Positions 7,208 through 14,995 are shown, counted from the stretch's first letter. The stretch: 23,624 nt of DNA from CAYOUV01 sp964407265 (GCA_964407265.1 CAYOUV010000051.1:1-23624); one strand, 5' to 3'. The notes: generated by a model not told the origin, from the sequence alone. Numbers and translations: made by a program.

Positions 7208-9337
7208 TTATTTCTTGGCCCAGCCCAGGCCGATGCGACCTCTTTCCGCTTCGATCTTCAGGATCTCGACCTCGATGATATCGCCCACTTTCAGCACGGT
7301 CCCAAACGGGATCTGGCTTTTATGCAGCAAACCGTCCTGCTTAACGCCAATGTCCACGAAGGCGCCGAAATCGACCACATTGCGGACAGTACCCTTCAGG
7401 CGCATGCCGCTGGCCAGGTCTTCCATTTTCAGCACATCTGAACGCAGGATGGGAGCAGGAGTGTCGCTGCGCGGGTCGCGTCCCGGGCGGATAAGCTGTT
7501 CGAGCATATCTCTTAAGGTCGGGATGCCGCAGCCCAGTTCGGCGGCCAGCCTTTCAAGTGGGATTTTAGCGGTCAGGGCTTCGAGGGCGGGTTGGCGGTC
7601 ACCGATGGCGGATGACGGCGAAAGTCCGGCGCGAGCGAGCAGGGCTTCGGCGATGGCGTAGGATTCGGGGTGGATGGCGGAAGCATCCAGGGGATGAATC
7701 CCGTCCTGAATTCGCAGGAAACCGGCGCTTTGTTCGTAGGCTTTTGGACCCAGGCCGGATACGCTGCGCAATTCGTCGCGCGATGTAAAAGCCCCCCTGG
7801 CATCGCGATGGGAGACAATGCTTTCAGCCAGCTTGGGGCCGACCCCTGCTACATGGGTCAGCAAGGCCGGACTGGCGGTGTTCAGGTCGACGCCGACGTG
7901 GTTGACGACCGATTCGACCACACCGTCCAAGGCGTGCGTCAGAGCACTCTGGTCCACGTCGTGCTGGTAGAGTCCGACGCCGATGGATTTGGGGTCGATC
8001 TTGACCAGTTCAGCCAGCGGGTCCTGGGCGCGGCGCGCGATGGAGACCGCGCCACGGATGGACACGTCCAGATCAGGGAATTCGCTGCGGGCCAGAGCGG
8101 AGGCGCTGTAAACCGAGGCGCCCGCTTCGTTGACAATCAGATATTTAGTGGCCGGTGCGTTGCGGGTCAGTTCAGCAACCAGTTTCTCCGTCTCGCGCGA
8201 GGCGGTGCCATTGCCAATAGTGATCAAGGTGACATGATGACGATTGAGCATATCTTCAAGTATCTGGAGCGCACCCCGCCAGTCGTTTTTAGGTTCGTGC
8301 GGATAGATCGTGCCGGTGTCCAGCAGCTTACCGGTCGGGTCTACGACTGCGACCTTGCAGCCGGTGCGAAAACCGGGGTCGAGGCCCAGCGTGGTCTGCC
8401 CGGCCAACGGCGGTTGGGATAGCAGCGCGCGCAGGTTGGTCGCAAAGACCTGGATGGCGCGCCTATCCGCTTTTTGGCTGAGTTCGCGTCGCACGTCGCG
8501 TTCGATAGATGGCAACAGCAAGCGCTCAGCGGCATCCTGGATGGCAAGTTCGAGCTGGTCGGCGAAGGGGCTGAGAATGTCCTGCTCGAATTCGGCCTGG
8601 ATCGGATCGAGCCAGTCGCGCTCGGGAATCTGGACCCGCGCCTTGAGGACGCCTTCTTTTTCGCCGCGATTGAGAGCCAGGATCTGGTGCGGCTGTAGAC
8701 GGTCGACGCGTGCCGAGAATTGGTAGTAGCTCTCGTAAACGCGCTTTTCGTCCAGAGCCTGCTCGATTTTTTCAGCGGATAATGTGGCGAATTTGAGCGC
8801 TTTTTCGCGCGTGGTCTGGCGCACATTTGCGTTATCGCTGATGGTCTCGGCCACGATATCACGCGCGCCCTGCAGGGCGTCCTCCACGGAGGGAATGTCG
8901 TCGTTCAAGAACTGTGCGGCTGCCTTTTCTGGGATCAGGTCTGATGCCTGCGAAAGGATCATCTCTGCCAGCGGTTCCAGTCCGCGTTCACGGGCGACCA
9001 TGGCTCGCGTGCGGCGTTTGGGGCGATAGGGCGCGTACAGATCCTCGAGGGAGGTCAGTGTCTCAGCGGATTGAATGACAGCGCGCAGTTCGTCAGTCAG
9101 TTTGCCCTGTACCTCAATCGATGCCAGGATTGTCGCACGGCGCTCATCCATAGCACGCAGGCGGACGATTTCGTCCGCAACCGTGCGCACCTGCTCGTCG
9201 TCGAGGGAACCGGTCATTTCCTTGCGGTAGCGGGCGATGAAGGGAACGGTATTGCCATCATCCAGTAAGCGGATGGCTGCATCGACTTGCGAGGGCCTGG
9301 CAGAAATGAGATGGGCGATTTTTTCAGCGTGGGTCAT
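7208..9337 (-). CDS. tex: Tex-family RNA-binding transcription accessory protein
   Basis: A 709-aa Tex/YhgF protein, a nucleic-acid-binding factor linked to transcript processing and transcription elongation. The order is the family's: N-terminal helical region with the strongly conserved RPSQVDAAIRLLDDGNTVPFIARYRKE (start near residue 14), a YqgF/RNase H-like domain beginning TTLGLDPGFRTG (about 315), helix-hairpin-helix repeats (about 478-545, VAGVGPKLAESIV and VSGLGPKAYEQ), and a C-terminal S1 domain (about 640-705, GTVRNVVDFGAFVDIGVKQDG). The loop after HKSQI in the S1 domain is shorter than usual. The frame is open to ATG 9373, but ATG 9337 gives the usual N-terminus and sits 7 nt after an extended -10 element. 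No Shine-Dalgarno is visible, so the mRNA may be leaderless. Confidence 0.94.
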   Translation of the reverse strand: MTHAEKIAHLISARPSQVDAAIRLLDDGNTVPFIARYRKEMTGSLDDEQVRTVADEIVRLRAMDERRATILASIEVQGKLTDELRAVIQSAETLTSLEDLYAPYRPKRRTRAMVARERGLEPLAEMILSQASDLIPEKAAAQFLNDDIPSVEDALQGARDIVAETISDNANVRQTTREKALKFATLSAEKIEQALDEKRVYESYYQFSARVDRLQPHQILALNRGEKEGVLKARVQIPERDWLDPIQAEFEQDILSPFADQLELAIQDAAERLLLPSIERDVRRELSQKADRRAIQVFATNLRALLSQPPLAGQTTLGLDPGFRTGCKVAVVDPTGKLLDTGTIYPHEPKNDWRGALQILEDMLNRHHVTLITIGNGTASRETEKLVAELTRNAPATKYLIVNEAGASVYSASALARSEFPDLDVSIRGAVSIARRAQDPLAELVKIDPKSIGVGLYQHDVDQSALTHALDGVVESVVNHVGVDLNTASPALLTHVAGVGPKLAESIVSHRDARGAFTSRDELRSVSGLGPKAYEQSAGFLRIQDGIHPLDASAIHPESYAIAEALLARAGLSPSSAIGDRQPALEALTAKIPLERLAAELGCGIPTLRDMLEQLIRPGRDPRSDTPAPILRSDVLKMEDLASGMRLKGTVRNVVDFGAFVDIGVKQDGLLHKSQIPFGTVLKVGDIIEVEILKIEAERGRIGLGWAKK

Positions 9338-9344
9338 GGCCGCG

Positions 9345-9353
9345 ATTTTACCA
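9345..9353 (-). promoter_or_regulatory. Extended -10 promoter (TGGTAAAAT) of tex
   Basis: On the minus strand TGG is followed directly by TAAAAT, and seven nt separate it from the tex ATG at 9337. Transcription would thus start at or next to the A of the ATG. The same element occurs before the fluoride operon and, in variant form, before other genes in the window. Confidence 0.5.
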
Positions 9354-9354
9354 C

Positions 9355-9369
9355 TGAGAACCCTTCTCA
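9355..9369. promoter_or_regulatory. Palindrome at the -35 region of tex
   Basis: Perfect 6-bp arms TGAGAA and TTCTCA around CCC. It directly abuts the tex extended -10 element and occupies about -18 to -32 of that promoter, a typical operator position. Protein partner unknown; could be chance. Confidence 0.3.
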
Positions 9370-9390
9370 TCATCGGAGAAACTTAATCCA

Positions 9391-9518
9391 AGGTTCGCAA
9401 CCTGAGATTCGAAAAGGCGTTATTTACTTTAGGTTGGCAATTCTGCCAGCCCTCATCACCAGGTAATTTGCCCCTGCGTTGTGTTCAGCCTCCCAGGATT
9501 GGGAGGCTGAGTTTTTTT
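9391..9518 (+). ncRNA. Candidate small RNA or leader ending in an orphan terminator
   Basis: Between the divergent tex and MFS genes the plus strand holds a series of hairpins: AGGTT/AACCT (9391-9403), GGTTGGCA/TGCCAGCC (9432-9451, one wobble, ATTC loop), a weak CAGG/CCTG, and then a strong terminator. No plus-strand reading frame precedes the terminator, and the MFS promoter lies after it, so something non-coding may be transcribed here. I recognise no known RNA family and no clear promoter; the 5' end is a guess. Confidence 0.25.
9485..9518 (+). terminator. Strong rho-independent terminator with no gene in front
   Basis: TCAGCCTCCC pairs perfectly with GGGAGGCTGA (10 bp, 6-nt loop, 9485-9510), then AG... 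and seven T (9512-9518). It is unidirectional: the minus strand has no T-run after the stem. The nearest upstream gene, tex, is on the other strand. Confidence 0.85.
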
Positions 9519-9557
9519 AAGTGTCTAAACTCACCCCAAAACCCGGATTTCTCCCGT

Positions 9558-9586
9558 TTGACTTGCCTTTTTATCTGTTGTACACT
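9558..9586 (+). promoter_or_regulatory. Sigma70-type promoter of the MFS gene
   Basis: TTGACT (9558-9563), 17-nt spacer, TACACT (9581-9586). The expected start is near 9593, giving a leader of about 30 nt to the ATG at 9624. This is the best two-box promoter in the window. Confidence 0.7.
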
Positions 9587-9623
9587 GTTTCTAATACCTA
9601 CTTCCCAAGAGAGAGAACAGCCC

Positions 9624-10916
9624 ATGTCAAAACCTAACCGCTACCGCTGGTTCGTCGTTGCCATCTTTTTCTTTTTTATGCTCCTGCATCAGAGCGACAA
9701 ATTGTTAATTGGGCCGCTGACGCCGGACATCATTAAAGAATTCAACATTACCAAGACCCAGATGGGCGCGGTGCTGACCGGCGCACTGATCGTCGGGACG
9801 ATCCTGTATCCGATTTGGGGTTACCTGTACGACCGCTTCTCACGCGCGAAGTTGCTGGCTCTGGCATCTTTCATTTGGGGTTCGACCACCTGGTTGAGCG
9901 CGATCGTGCGCACCTACCCGGGCTTTCTGGCTACTCGGGCTACGACCGGCATCGATGACTCATCTTATCCCGGTCTGTACAGCCTGATCGCCGACTATTT
10001 TGGCCCGAATGTGCGCGGCAAGATATATGGTTTGTTGCAACTGACACAGCCGATCGGCTACCTGGTCGGCATGCTGCTGGCCCTGCTGCTGGCACCCATC
10101 ATTGGCTGGCGCTCGGTCTTTTACATCACCGGCTCACTGGGGCTGGTACTGGCAGTGATGATCTTCTTCGGCGTCAAAGAGATGCCGCGCGGACAGGCTG
10201 AGCCGGAACTCCAGGATTTGGAAATCGGCCAGTACAAGTTCTCGTGGGAGGCGGCCAAAGACGTGATCAAGAAGCGCACCATGTGGTTCATCTTCTTGCA
10301 GGGTTTCGCGGGCGTTTTCCCCTGGAACGTGATCACCTATTGGTTTTTCACCTATCTGGCGGAGGAGCGCGGATACGACCAAAATGGTATCCTGCTCACC
10401 ATGGCTCCGGTCATCCTGATCCTGGCGGGCGGCTACTTCATCGGCGGGGCACTGGGCGACTGGCTGTTCAAGCGCACTACCAAAGGCCGCATCCTGATCT
10501 CAAGCCTGGGCGTGCTCATGGGGGCGATCTTCCTGTTCCTGGCGTTGCAAACACCGGTTGGCGCGCGCTCCACTTTCTTCGTATTCATGATCCTGACGGC
10601 CATCTTTATGCCGCTCTCCTCCCCTAATGTCATCTCGACTGTCTACGATGTGACTATGCCCGAAGTCCGCTCGACCGCACAGGCGGTCGAATATTTTATC
10701 GAGAATGCCGGGGCAGCCTTTGCTCCTCTGCTGGCCGGTATCATTGCCGATGCCTACAACCTGCATACAGCCATTTTGGCGATTTGTATCACCGCCTGGC
10801 TGCTGTGTTTCGTCTTTTACCTGGGCGCGCTTTTTTTCGTGGACGGCGATATCAAGTCGCTGCGTGCACAAATGTCCGACCGAGCGGCATTCGAACGCGC
10901 CAAACAATCCGCATAA
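9624..10916 (+). CDS. MFS transporter (spinster/ACS-like)
   Basis: A 430-aa major facilitator with about 12 membrane helices. The loop 2-3 motif appears as GYLYDRFSRAKLL (about residues 64-76). The segment GIDDSSYPGLYSLIADYFGPNVRGKIYG (starting about 111) resembles the spinster/organic-anion branches of the superfamily. A charged cytoplasmic loop lies near 190-215 between the two six-helix halves. The frame is open to 9468, but ATG 9624 follows GAGAGA, begins with a usual N-terminus (MSKPNRYRW), and lies after both the terminator at 9485-9518 and the promoter at 9558-9586, which a start at 9468 would include. Substrate cannot be inferred. Downstream is a perfect 12-bp hairpin and then the GNAT-like gene. 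Confidence 0.88.
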   Translation: MSKPNRYRWFVVAIFFFFMLLHQSDKLLIGPLTPDIIKEFNITKTQMGAVLTGALIVGTILYPIWGYLYDRFSRAKLLALASFIWGSTTWLSAIVRTYPGFLATRATTGIDDSSYPGLYSLIADYFGPNVRGKIYGLLQLTQPIGYLVGMLLALLLAPIIGWRSVFYITGSLGLVLAVMIFFGVKEMPRGQAEPELQDLEIGQYKFSWEAAKDVIKKRTMWFIFLQGFAGVFPWNVITYWFFTYLAEERGYDQNGILLTMAPVILILAGGYFIGGALGDWLFKRTTKGRILISSLGVLMGAIFLFLALQTPVGARSTFFVFMILTAIFMPLSSPNVISTVYDVTMPEVRSTAQAVEYFIENAGAAFAPLLAGIIADAYNLHTAILAICITAWLLCFVFYLGALFFVDGDIKSLRAQMSDRAAFERAKQSA

Positions 10917-10918
10917 CC

Positions 10919-10949
10919 CACAGGGGCAGGCTTCAAACCTGCCCCTGTG
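10919..10949 (+). terminator. Perfect hairpin after the MFS gene
   Basis: A 12-bp perfect stem (CACAGGGGCAGG / CCTGCCCCTGTG) with a 7-nt loop, 3 nt after the MFS stop. The tail TTCTTG is T-poor, so termination may be partial. The next gene starts 15 nt later, so it may act as a partial terminator or mRNA 3'-end stabiliser inside an operon. Confidence 0.55.
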
Positions 10950-10964
10950 TTCTTGTGAGAGCAG

Positions 10965-12095
10965 ATGAAAATCGTTGAAATTGATTTAGACAACAAACGA
11001 CAGGTAAAGGATTTTCTCGATCTGCCGTTCCATGTTTACAGGGAGATTCCCCAATGGGTTCCGCCCCTGGAAATGGACGCGCAGATCGTGCTGCAACCCA
11101 GGCGATATCCGTTTTACAGGCATTCGCAGGCCGCCTTTTTCCTGACCTACGCTGACGAGAGCGGCAGTGTGATTGGGCGCATTGCTGTCCTGGATAATCG
11201 TCGCTACAACGAATTTAACCACGAAAATACCGCCTTCTTCTTTTTATTCGAGTGCGAAGATAATCCCGAGGCTGCCCAGGGATTGTTCGAAGCGTCCATC
11301 GCCTGGGCGCAGGTCCGTGGTCTGGACAAGATGATCGGCCCGAAGGGCTTTACGCCGATGGATGGCGGGGGTCTGCTGGTCCAGGGCTTCGCGCATCGTC
11401 CCGCCTTTGGCATGCCCTACAACCCTGCTTATTATCCCAAGCTGCTTGAGGCTGCTGGTTTCGAGCCATATAATGAAACTGTCTCCGGCTATCTGGGCAC
11501 TGACATCGATTTTCCGACCCGTATTCACGAACTCTCCGCCCGCGTGCAAAAACGCCGCGGTCTGCATATTGCCCGTTATCGCACCCGCAGGGATTTGCGT
11601 GCATTGGGTTTTGTGCTCAAGGATCTTTACAACAATTCACTGGGCGGCACGCGTGAGAACACCCCGCTGACCGACGAGGAAGTTAAGGTTCTGGCCAACC
11701 AGTTGCTGTGGTTTGCGGACCCGCGTCTGGTCAAGATCGTCATGAAAGATGACCAGCCAGTTGGCTTTCTGCTGGCCTATCCTGATGTTTCGGCTGCATT
11801 ACAAAAAAACAGGGGTAAACTCTGGCCTTTCGGTTGGATCAGCTTGCTGCGGGAACTGAAGCGCACCGATTGGCTCAACATCAATGGTGCCGGGCTGACC
11901 GAAGAATACCGCGGGCTGGGCGGAACGGCGATCCTGTTTAGTGAGATGTATAAATCAGTAGTCGAGACCGGTCAGTTCCGCCATGCGGATGTGGTGCAAA
12001 TCGGTACGGACAACGAAATTATGCTGCGTGAGATGGAAAACTTCGGCATCGAATTCTACAAGCGGCACCGTGTCTACAAATGCGAGTTTGACTAA
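10965..12095 (+). CDS. GNAT-like protein of unknown function
   Basis: A 376-aa soluble protein. I recognise the family only as an uncharacterised group often named N-acetyltransferase-like. It appears to have two halves: residues 1-175, with conserved-looking stretches PRRYPFYRHSQAAFF (45-59), GRIAVLDNRRYNEF (71-84), IGPKGFTPMDGGGLLV (124-139) and MPYNPAYYPKLLEAAGF (150-166); and 190-376, whose segment GAGLTEEYRGLGGTAIL (308-324) resembles an acetyl-CoA pyrophosphate loop. The latter half ends with the GNAT-like pattern ENFGIEFYKRHRVYK, as in the closing strands of acetyltransferases. GAGAG precedes the ATG. One nt separates its stop from the alarmone-hydrolase start, implying an operon and translational coupling. 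Acetyl transfer is not proven. Confidence 0.75.
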   Translation: MKIVEIDLDNKRQVKDFLDLPFHVYREIPQWVPPLEMDAQIVLQPRRYPFYRHSQAAFFLTYADESGSVIGRIAVLDNRRYNEFNHENTAFFFLFECEDNPEAAQGLFEASIAWAQVRGLDKMIGPKGFTPMDGGGLLVQGFAHRPAFGMPYNPAYYPKLLEAAGFEPYNETVSGYLGTDIDFPTRIHELSARVQKRRGLHIARYRTRRDLRALGFVLKDLYNNSLGGTRENTPLTDEEVKVLANQLLWFADPRLVKIVMKDDQPVGFLLAYPDVSAALQKNRGKLWPFGWISLLRELKRTDWLNINGAGLTEEYRGLGGTAILFSEMYKSVVETGQFRHADVVQIGTDNEIMLREMENFGIEFYKRHRVYKCEFD

Positions 12096-12096
12096 T

Positions 12097-12657
12097 ATGA
12101 AATTTGACGATGACATCGGTCTGTTGCTCAAGGCGATTGGCTTTTCTGCAGAGAAACATCGCAACCAGCGGCGTAAAGACATCCCGCATTCGCCGTATAT
12201 CAATCACCCGATTGAAGTTCTGGAAACGCTGTGGGAGCTTGGCGGGGTACGCGATGAGGCCATCCTGTTGGCAGCCATTCTGCATGACACGATCGAGGAT
12301 ACTAACACAACAGCAGAAGAGATCGAGGTCATCTTTGGCCCGGAAGTCCTGTCGTTGGTGCTGGAAGTCAGTGATGACAAGTCCCTGCCCAAGGCCATAC
12401 GCAAACAGTTGCAAATTGAGACCGCCCCTCACAAATCCGAAGGAGCAAAGTTGATCAAACTGGCCGACAAGCTTTGCAATGTGCGCGACACGCTGTATTC
12501 GCCGCCGGTCAGTTGGCCGAAAAAGCGGCAAATGGAATACCTGCTGTGGACCGAGAAAGTTGTGCAGGGCTTGCGTGGTATCAACCAGTCGATGGAAGAA
12601 GCGTATGACTCGCTCATGGCTGAAGGAAAGCGAAAATTTATGATGAAAGGCATGTAA
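12097..12657 (+). CDS. MESH1-type small alarmone hydrolase (HD domain)
   Basis: A 186-aa stand-alone HD phosphohydrolase, the size of MESH1/SAH proteins that remove the 3'-diphosphate of (p)ppGpp (and, in the animal enzyme, dephosphorylate NADPH). Residues H37 (NHP), H63-D64, E67-D68, D124 and N128 match the human MESH1 set H35, H61/D62, E65/D66, D122, N126 with a constant offset of two. HRNQRRKD (21-28) matches the nucleotide-binding RKD region, and the APHKSEGAKLIKLADKLCNVRD stretch is also typical. No synthetase, TGS or ACT domain is attached. The frame extends upstream into the neighbouring gene, but ATG 12097 directly after that gene's stop gives the expected N-terminus. The sequence shows hydrolase chemistry; the in vivo substrate is inference. 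Confidence 0.88.
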   Translation: MKFDDDIGLLLKAIGFSAEKHRNQRRKDIPHSPYINHPIEVLETLWELGGVRDEAILLAAILHDTIEDTNTTAEEIEVIFGPEVLSLVLEVSDDKSLPKAIRKQLQIETAPHKSEGAKLIKLADKLCNVRDTLYSPPVSWPKKRQMEYLLWTEKVVQGLRGINQSMEEAYDSLMAEGKRKFMMKGM

Positions 12658-12721
12658 CTGTCAGAATACCAAAAGACAACTTTCAATCCATTCGATCCAA
12701 TTCAACAGGAGTTATAAAATT

Positions 12722-13564
12722 ATGGTCAAGATTGTTGGCGACACAACTGCTGGACTTCCACCAGAATTAACTCACCGATTGGACCTCTCGATCATTCCTC
12801 AGATCGTTATTTTTGGGGAGGATTCTTACCGTGACGATACCGAACTGGACACGGAGACGTTTCTTTCCAAACTGCGGACTTCTCCCACCCTACCCAAGAC
12901 CGCCGCACCGCCCCCGATGCTGTACAATTCGATCTTCGCGGCCGCTGAAAAGACGGGAGAAACGGTGATCGTCATTGCGCCTTCGGCCAAAGTCAGTGGG
13001 ACTGTGCGCTCGGCGGAAGTTGCAGCCCAGGATTATCCCAAAGCCGATATCCGCATTATCGACTCCCTGACCCTGGCTGGGAATCTGGGCACAATGGTCC
13101 TGCTGGCGGACGAGTGGGCGAAAGAGGGTTGCCAGCCGGACGAGATTGTTGCCCGGGTGAACGACCTGATCGCACGTGAGCGGATTTATTTTTTGGTGGA
13201 TACGCTCGAGTACCTGCACAAAGGTGGGCGTATCGGCGGTGCCAAAGCCCTGCTGGGTGAGATGCTGCAGGTCAAGCCAATCCTGACTATGCGGAACGGA
13301 CAGGCCGAACCTTATGAACAACAACGCACCAAAAAACGCGCATTAGTGCGATTAGTCGAGATGGTCGAGGAGCAAGCTCCAAAGGGGGATAAGAGCCATC
13401 TTTGCGTGATGCATGTTGATGCCGAGGCAGAAGCCCGAGAACTGGCAGCCGAATTGAAATCACGCATGAACCTATCGCAGGTACCCATTTATGTGCTGCC
13501 CCCGGCCATTGTCGTTCATGCCGGACCGAAGGCATTGGCTGTTGGTTTCTTTGTAAAAGCCTAG
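12722..13564 (+). CDS. DegV-family fatty-acid-binding protein
   Basis: A 280-aa DegV protein. The family binds a fatty acid between two alpha/beta domains; in Firmicutes, FakB members present it to the kinase FakA. The N-terminal strand MVKIVGDTTAGLP, the TAAPPP segment (about 60-65), the SAKVSGTVRSA loop (about 88-98), and the highly conserved LHKGGRIGGAKALLGEMLQVKPIL (about 165-188) are all present. No FakA kinase gene is in the window. ATG 12722 is preceded by ACAGGAG about 10 nt upstream. It is separated by 64 nt from the alarmone hydrolase, which may still allow co-transcription, and is followed by a bidirectional terminator. Confidence 0.93.
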   Translation: MVKIVGDTTAGLPPELTHRLDLSIIPQIVIFGEDSYRDDTELDTETFLSKLRTSPTLPKTAAPPPMLYNSIFAAAEKTGETVIVIAPSAKVSGTVRSAEVAAQDYPKADIRIIDSLTLAGNLGTMVLLADEWAKEGCQPDEIVARVNDLIARERIYFLVDTLEYLHKGGRIGGAKALLGEMLQVKPILTMRNGQAEPYEQQRTKKRALVRLVEMVEEQAPKGDKSHLCVMHVDAEAEARELAAELKSRMNLSQVPIYVLPPAIVVHAGPKALAVGFFVKA

Positions 13565-13575
13565 TATATCTCCGG

Positions 13576-13620
13576 TAAAAAAAACAAAGGCGAGCATCAA
13601 GCTCACCTTTGTTTTTTTTA
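13576..13620. terminator. Bidirectional terminator between degV and the MFS gene
   Basis: Eight A then CAAAGG-c-GAGC, loop ATCAA, then GCTC-a-CCTTTG and eight T. The structure serves both strands: it ends the degV transcript and the convergent MFS transcript, whose stop codon (13618-13620) is inside it. Confidence 0.92.
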
Positions 13621-14856
13621 ATCGGCTGCTTGCGGAGCTTCCCTTCTTAATTGCGCCGTCTCTGGCACGTAGTGTTGGACAATCCAGGCACCGAGCAGCA
13701 AGGATAGTCCTCCTATGACGAAGGGCAACTGGAAGGAACGGACCGCCAGGATACCGGCCATCAGGGGTCCCAGCGCAACACCCAGACCGAATCCCATGGT
13801 GATGATGCTCATCTGGCGACCCTCGCCCCCTGCTTTGGACAGATCACCTGCTATCGCGAAAGCCGGAGCAGCCACGCCGGCTGAACCGACTCCTTGCACC
13901 AGCCGCAAGAGGGTCAATTGCAGCGTAGATGTAGCGTACCCCAGCAAGGCTGTGGAAGGCACCATCAACAGCAGCCCGCCGATGATCAGTGGCTTGCGAC
14001 CAATCCGATCGGACAAGCTGCCCAAAGGCACCTGGGTGATGACGCGGCTGACCATCAAGGCGCTAAAGGCCACCGCAAAGGTAAAGGCTGTCCCGTTCAG
14101 GCGGGCATTGAATTGGGTTTCCAATGGCACCATCATTGAAAATGCACTGGCCATGACCAGAGTCGCGAATGCAGTTCCCAAAATACCGGGGCCGAGCAAT
14201 TTCGGATCGATGATGCGGAAACGGGATTTAGCCTGCGCCACCTGCTTGACTGGCATTTCCTTTACCCACAGCTGTACCAGAATCAATCCCAGGAAAATGA
14301 AACCAGCGCCTGCGAAGAATGTCAAGTTAAAACCATAATGATCGAAGAGGGTTCCACCCAACAGCGGCCCGACGACGAGTCCGCCCATGCGCAAGGTTGA
14401 GTAGATCCCCATCGATCCACCGCGTGTCTCCTTCTGGCTGGCGCCGACCATGATCGCCATGGCAGCTGGAATGGTCACGGCTACGCCAATCCCTTGAAGG
14501 GCGCGCAGCCCAAGTAAGGCTGAAAAAGTCTTGGCAAACACAAATCCCAGCGTGGCGATAATCATGATGACCAGTCCAAGCTGGATGAACAATTTGCGCT
14601 TCCCTACCCGGTCACTCAAGGCACCCGCAAAAGGCTGAAAGAATGTATTGACCAGACCGAACATGGCGATCAAAATGCCCACCCGCACCGATTCGGGCAA
14701 TGGAAAAACAGGCGAAGGCAGCTTGGCCACAAATAAGGGCAAGACGATGAATAGGATACTATTGCCGACGGCATCCCCCAGGCGTGCCATGGACAGCGCC
14801 ACGACGATGCGGTTCCCTCCGATCTGGTCGAATCTCTCTCGCAATGTAACTTTCAA
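13618..14856 (-). CDS. MFS transporter, drug-efflux type (DHA1-like)
   Basis: A 412-aa twelve-helix major facilitator. The motif A loop is clear in both halves: GALSDRVGKRKLF (about 78-90) and GSLSDRIGRKPLI (about 276-288). The motif-C-like GPLLGGTLFDHYG (about 162-174) is the antiporter signature, which favours efflux by exchange with protons. Start: TTG 14856 with AAGGGA about 9 nt upstream; no in-frame ATG lies nearby. A TATAAT box (14898-14903, minus strand) would give a leader of about 35 nt. It is transcribed alone, divergent from yebC and convergent with degV. Substrate unknown. Confidence 0.88.
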   Translation of the reverse strand: MKVTLRERFDQIGGNRIVVALSMARLGDAVGNSILFIVLPLFVAKLPSPVFPLPESVRVGILIAMFGLVNTFFQPFAGALSDRVGKRKLFIQLGLVIMIIATLGFVFAKTFSALLGLRALQGIGVAVTIPAAMAIMVGASQKETRGGSMGIYSTLRMGGLVVGPLLGGTLFDHYGFNLTFFAGAGFIFLGLILVQLWVKEMPVKQVAQAKSRFRIIDPKLLGPGILGTAFATLVMASAFSMMVPLETQFNARLNGTAFTFAVAFSALMVSRVITQVPLGSLSDRIGRKPLIIGGLLLMVPSTALLGYATSTLQLTLLRLVQGVGSAGVAAPAFAIAGDLSKAGGEGRQMSIITMGFGLGVALGPLMAGILAVRSFQLPFVIGGLSLLLGAWIVQHYVPETAQLRREAPQAAD

Positions 14857-14897
14857 GGTTAGTTATCCCTTCTTTTGGTCGTTATTACCAGCGGGAC

Positions 14898-14903
14898 ATT
14901 ATA
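14898..14903 (-). promoter_or_regulatory. -10 box (TATAAT) of the minus-strand MFS gene
   Basis: A perfect TATAAT on the minus strand; predicted start near 14891, about 35 nt before the TTG start. No matching -35 hexamer seen. It lies in the 200-nt divergent region 14857-15056 shared with the yebC promoter. Confidence 0.5.
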
Positions 14904-14986
14904 ACCCGGTGTACATGGACCCTGACTTTAACGTCACATTAATCCCGAAAAACACAAAACGCTGTGGGCTGCAAAATAGGTCGCTA

Positions 14987-14995
14987 TGGTATAAT
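14987..14995 (+). promoter_or_regulatory. Extended -10 promoter (TGGTATAAT) of the yebC operon
   Basis: TGG followed directly by a perfect TATAAT, with no good -35 box, as in extended -10 promoters. Predicted start near 15002, leaving a leader of about 55 nt that holds a small hairpin (CCGCT/AGCGG, 15021-15034) and the AAGGAG site. Confidence 0.65.

Noticed and set aside
7670..8422. Plus-strand open frame of 250 codons
   Set aside because: Antisense to tex; product of high third-position GC on the complementary strand.
9338..9373. tex start at ATG 9373
   Set aside because: No RBS, and the added 12 residues precede the usual Tex N-terminus and span the probable promoter.
9468..9623. Longer MFS start at 9468
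   Set aside because: It would translate through a rho-independent terminator and the TTGACT/TACACT promoter; ATG 9624 has GAGAGA upstream and a normal N-terminus.
11983..12096. Extension of the HD hydrolase upstream of 12097
   Set aside because: It lies inside the GNAT-like gene in another frame; ATG 12097 gives the MESH1-like N-terminus.
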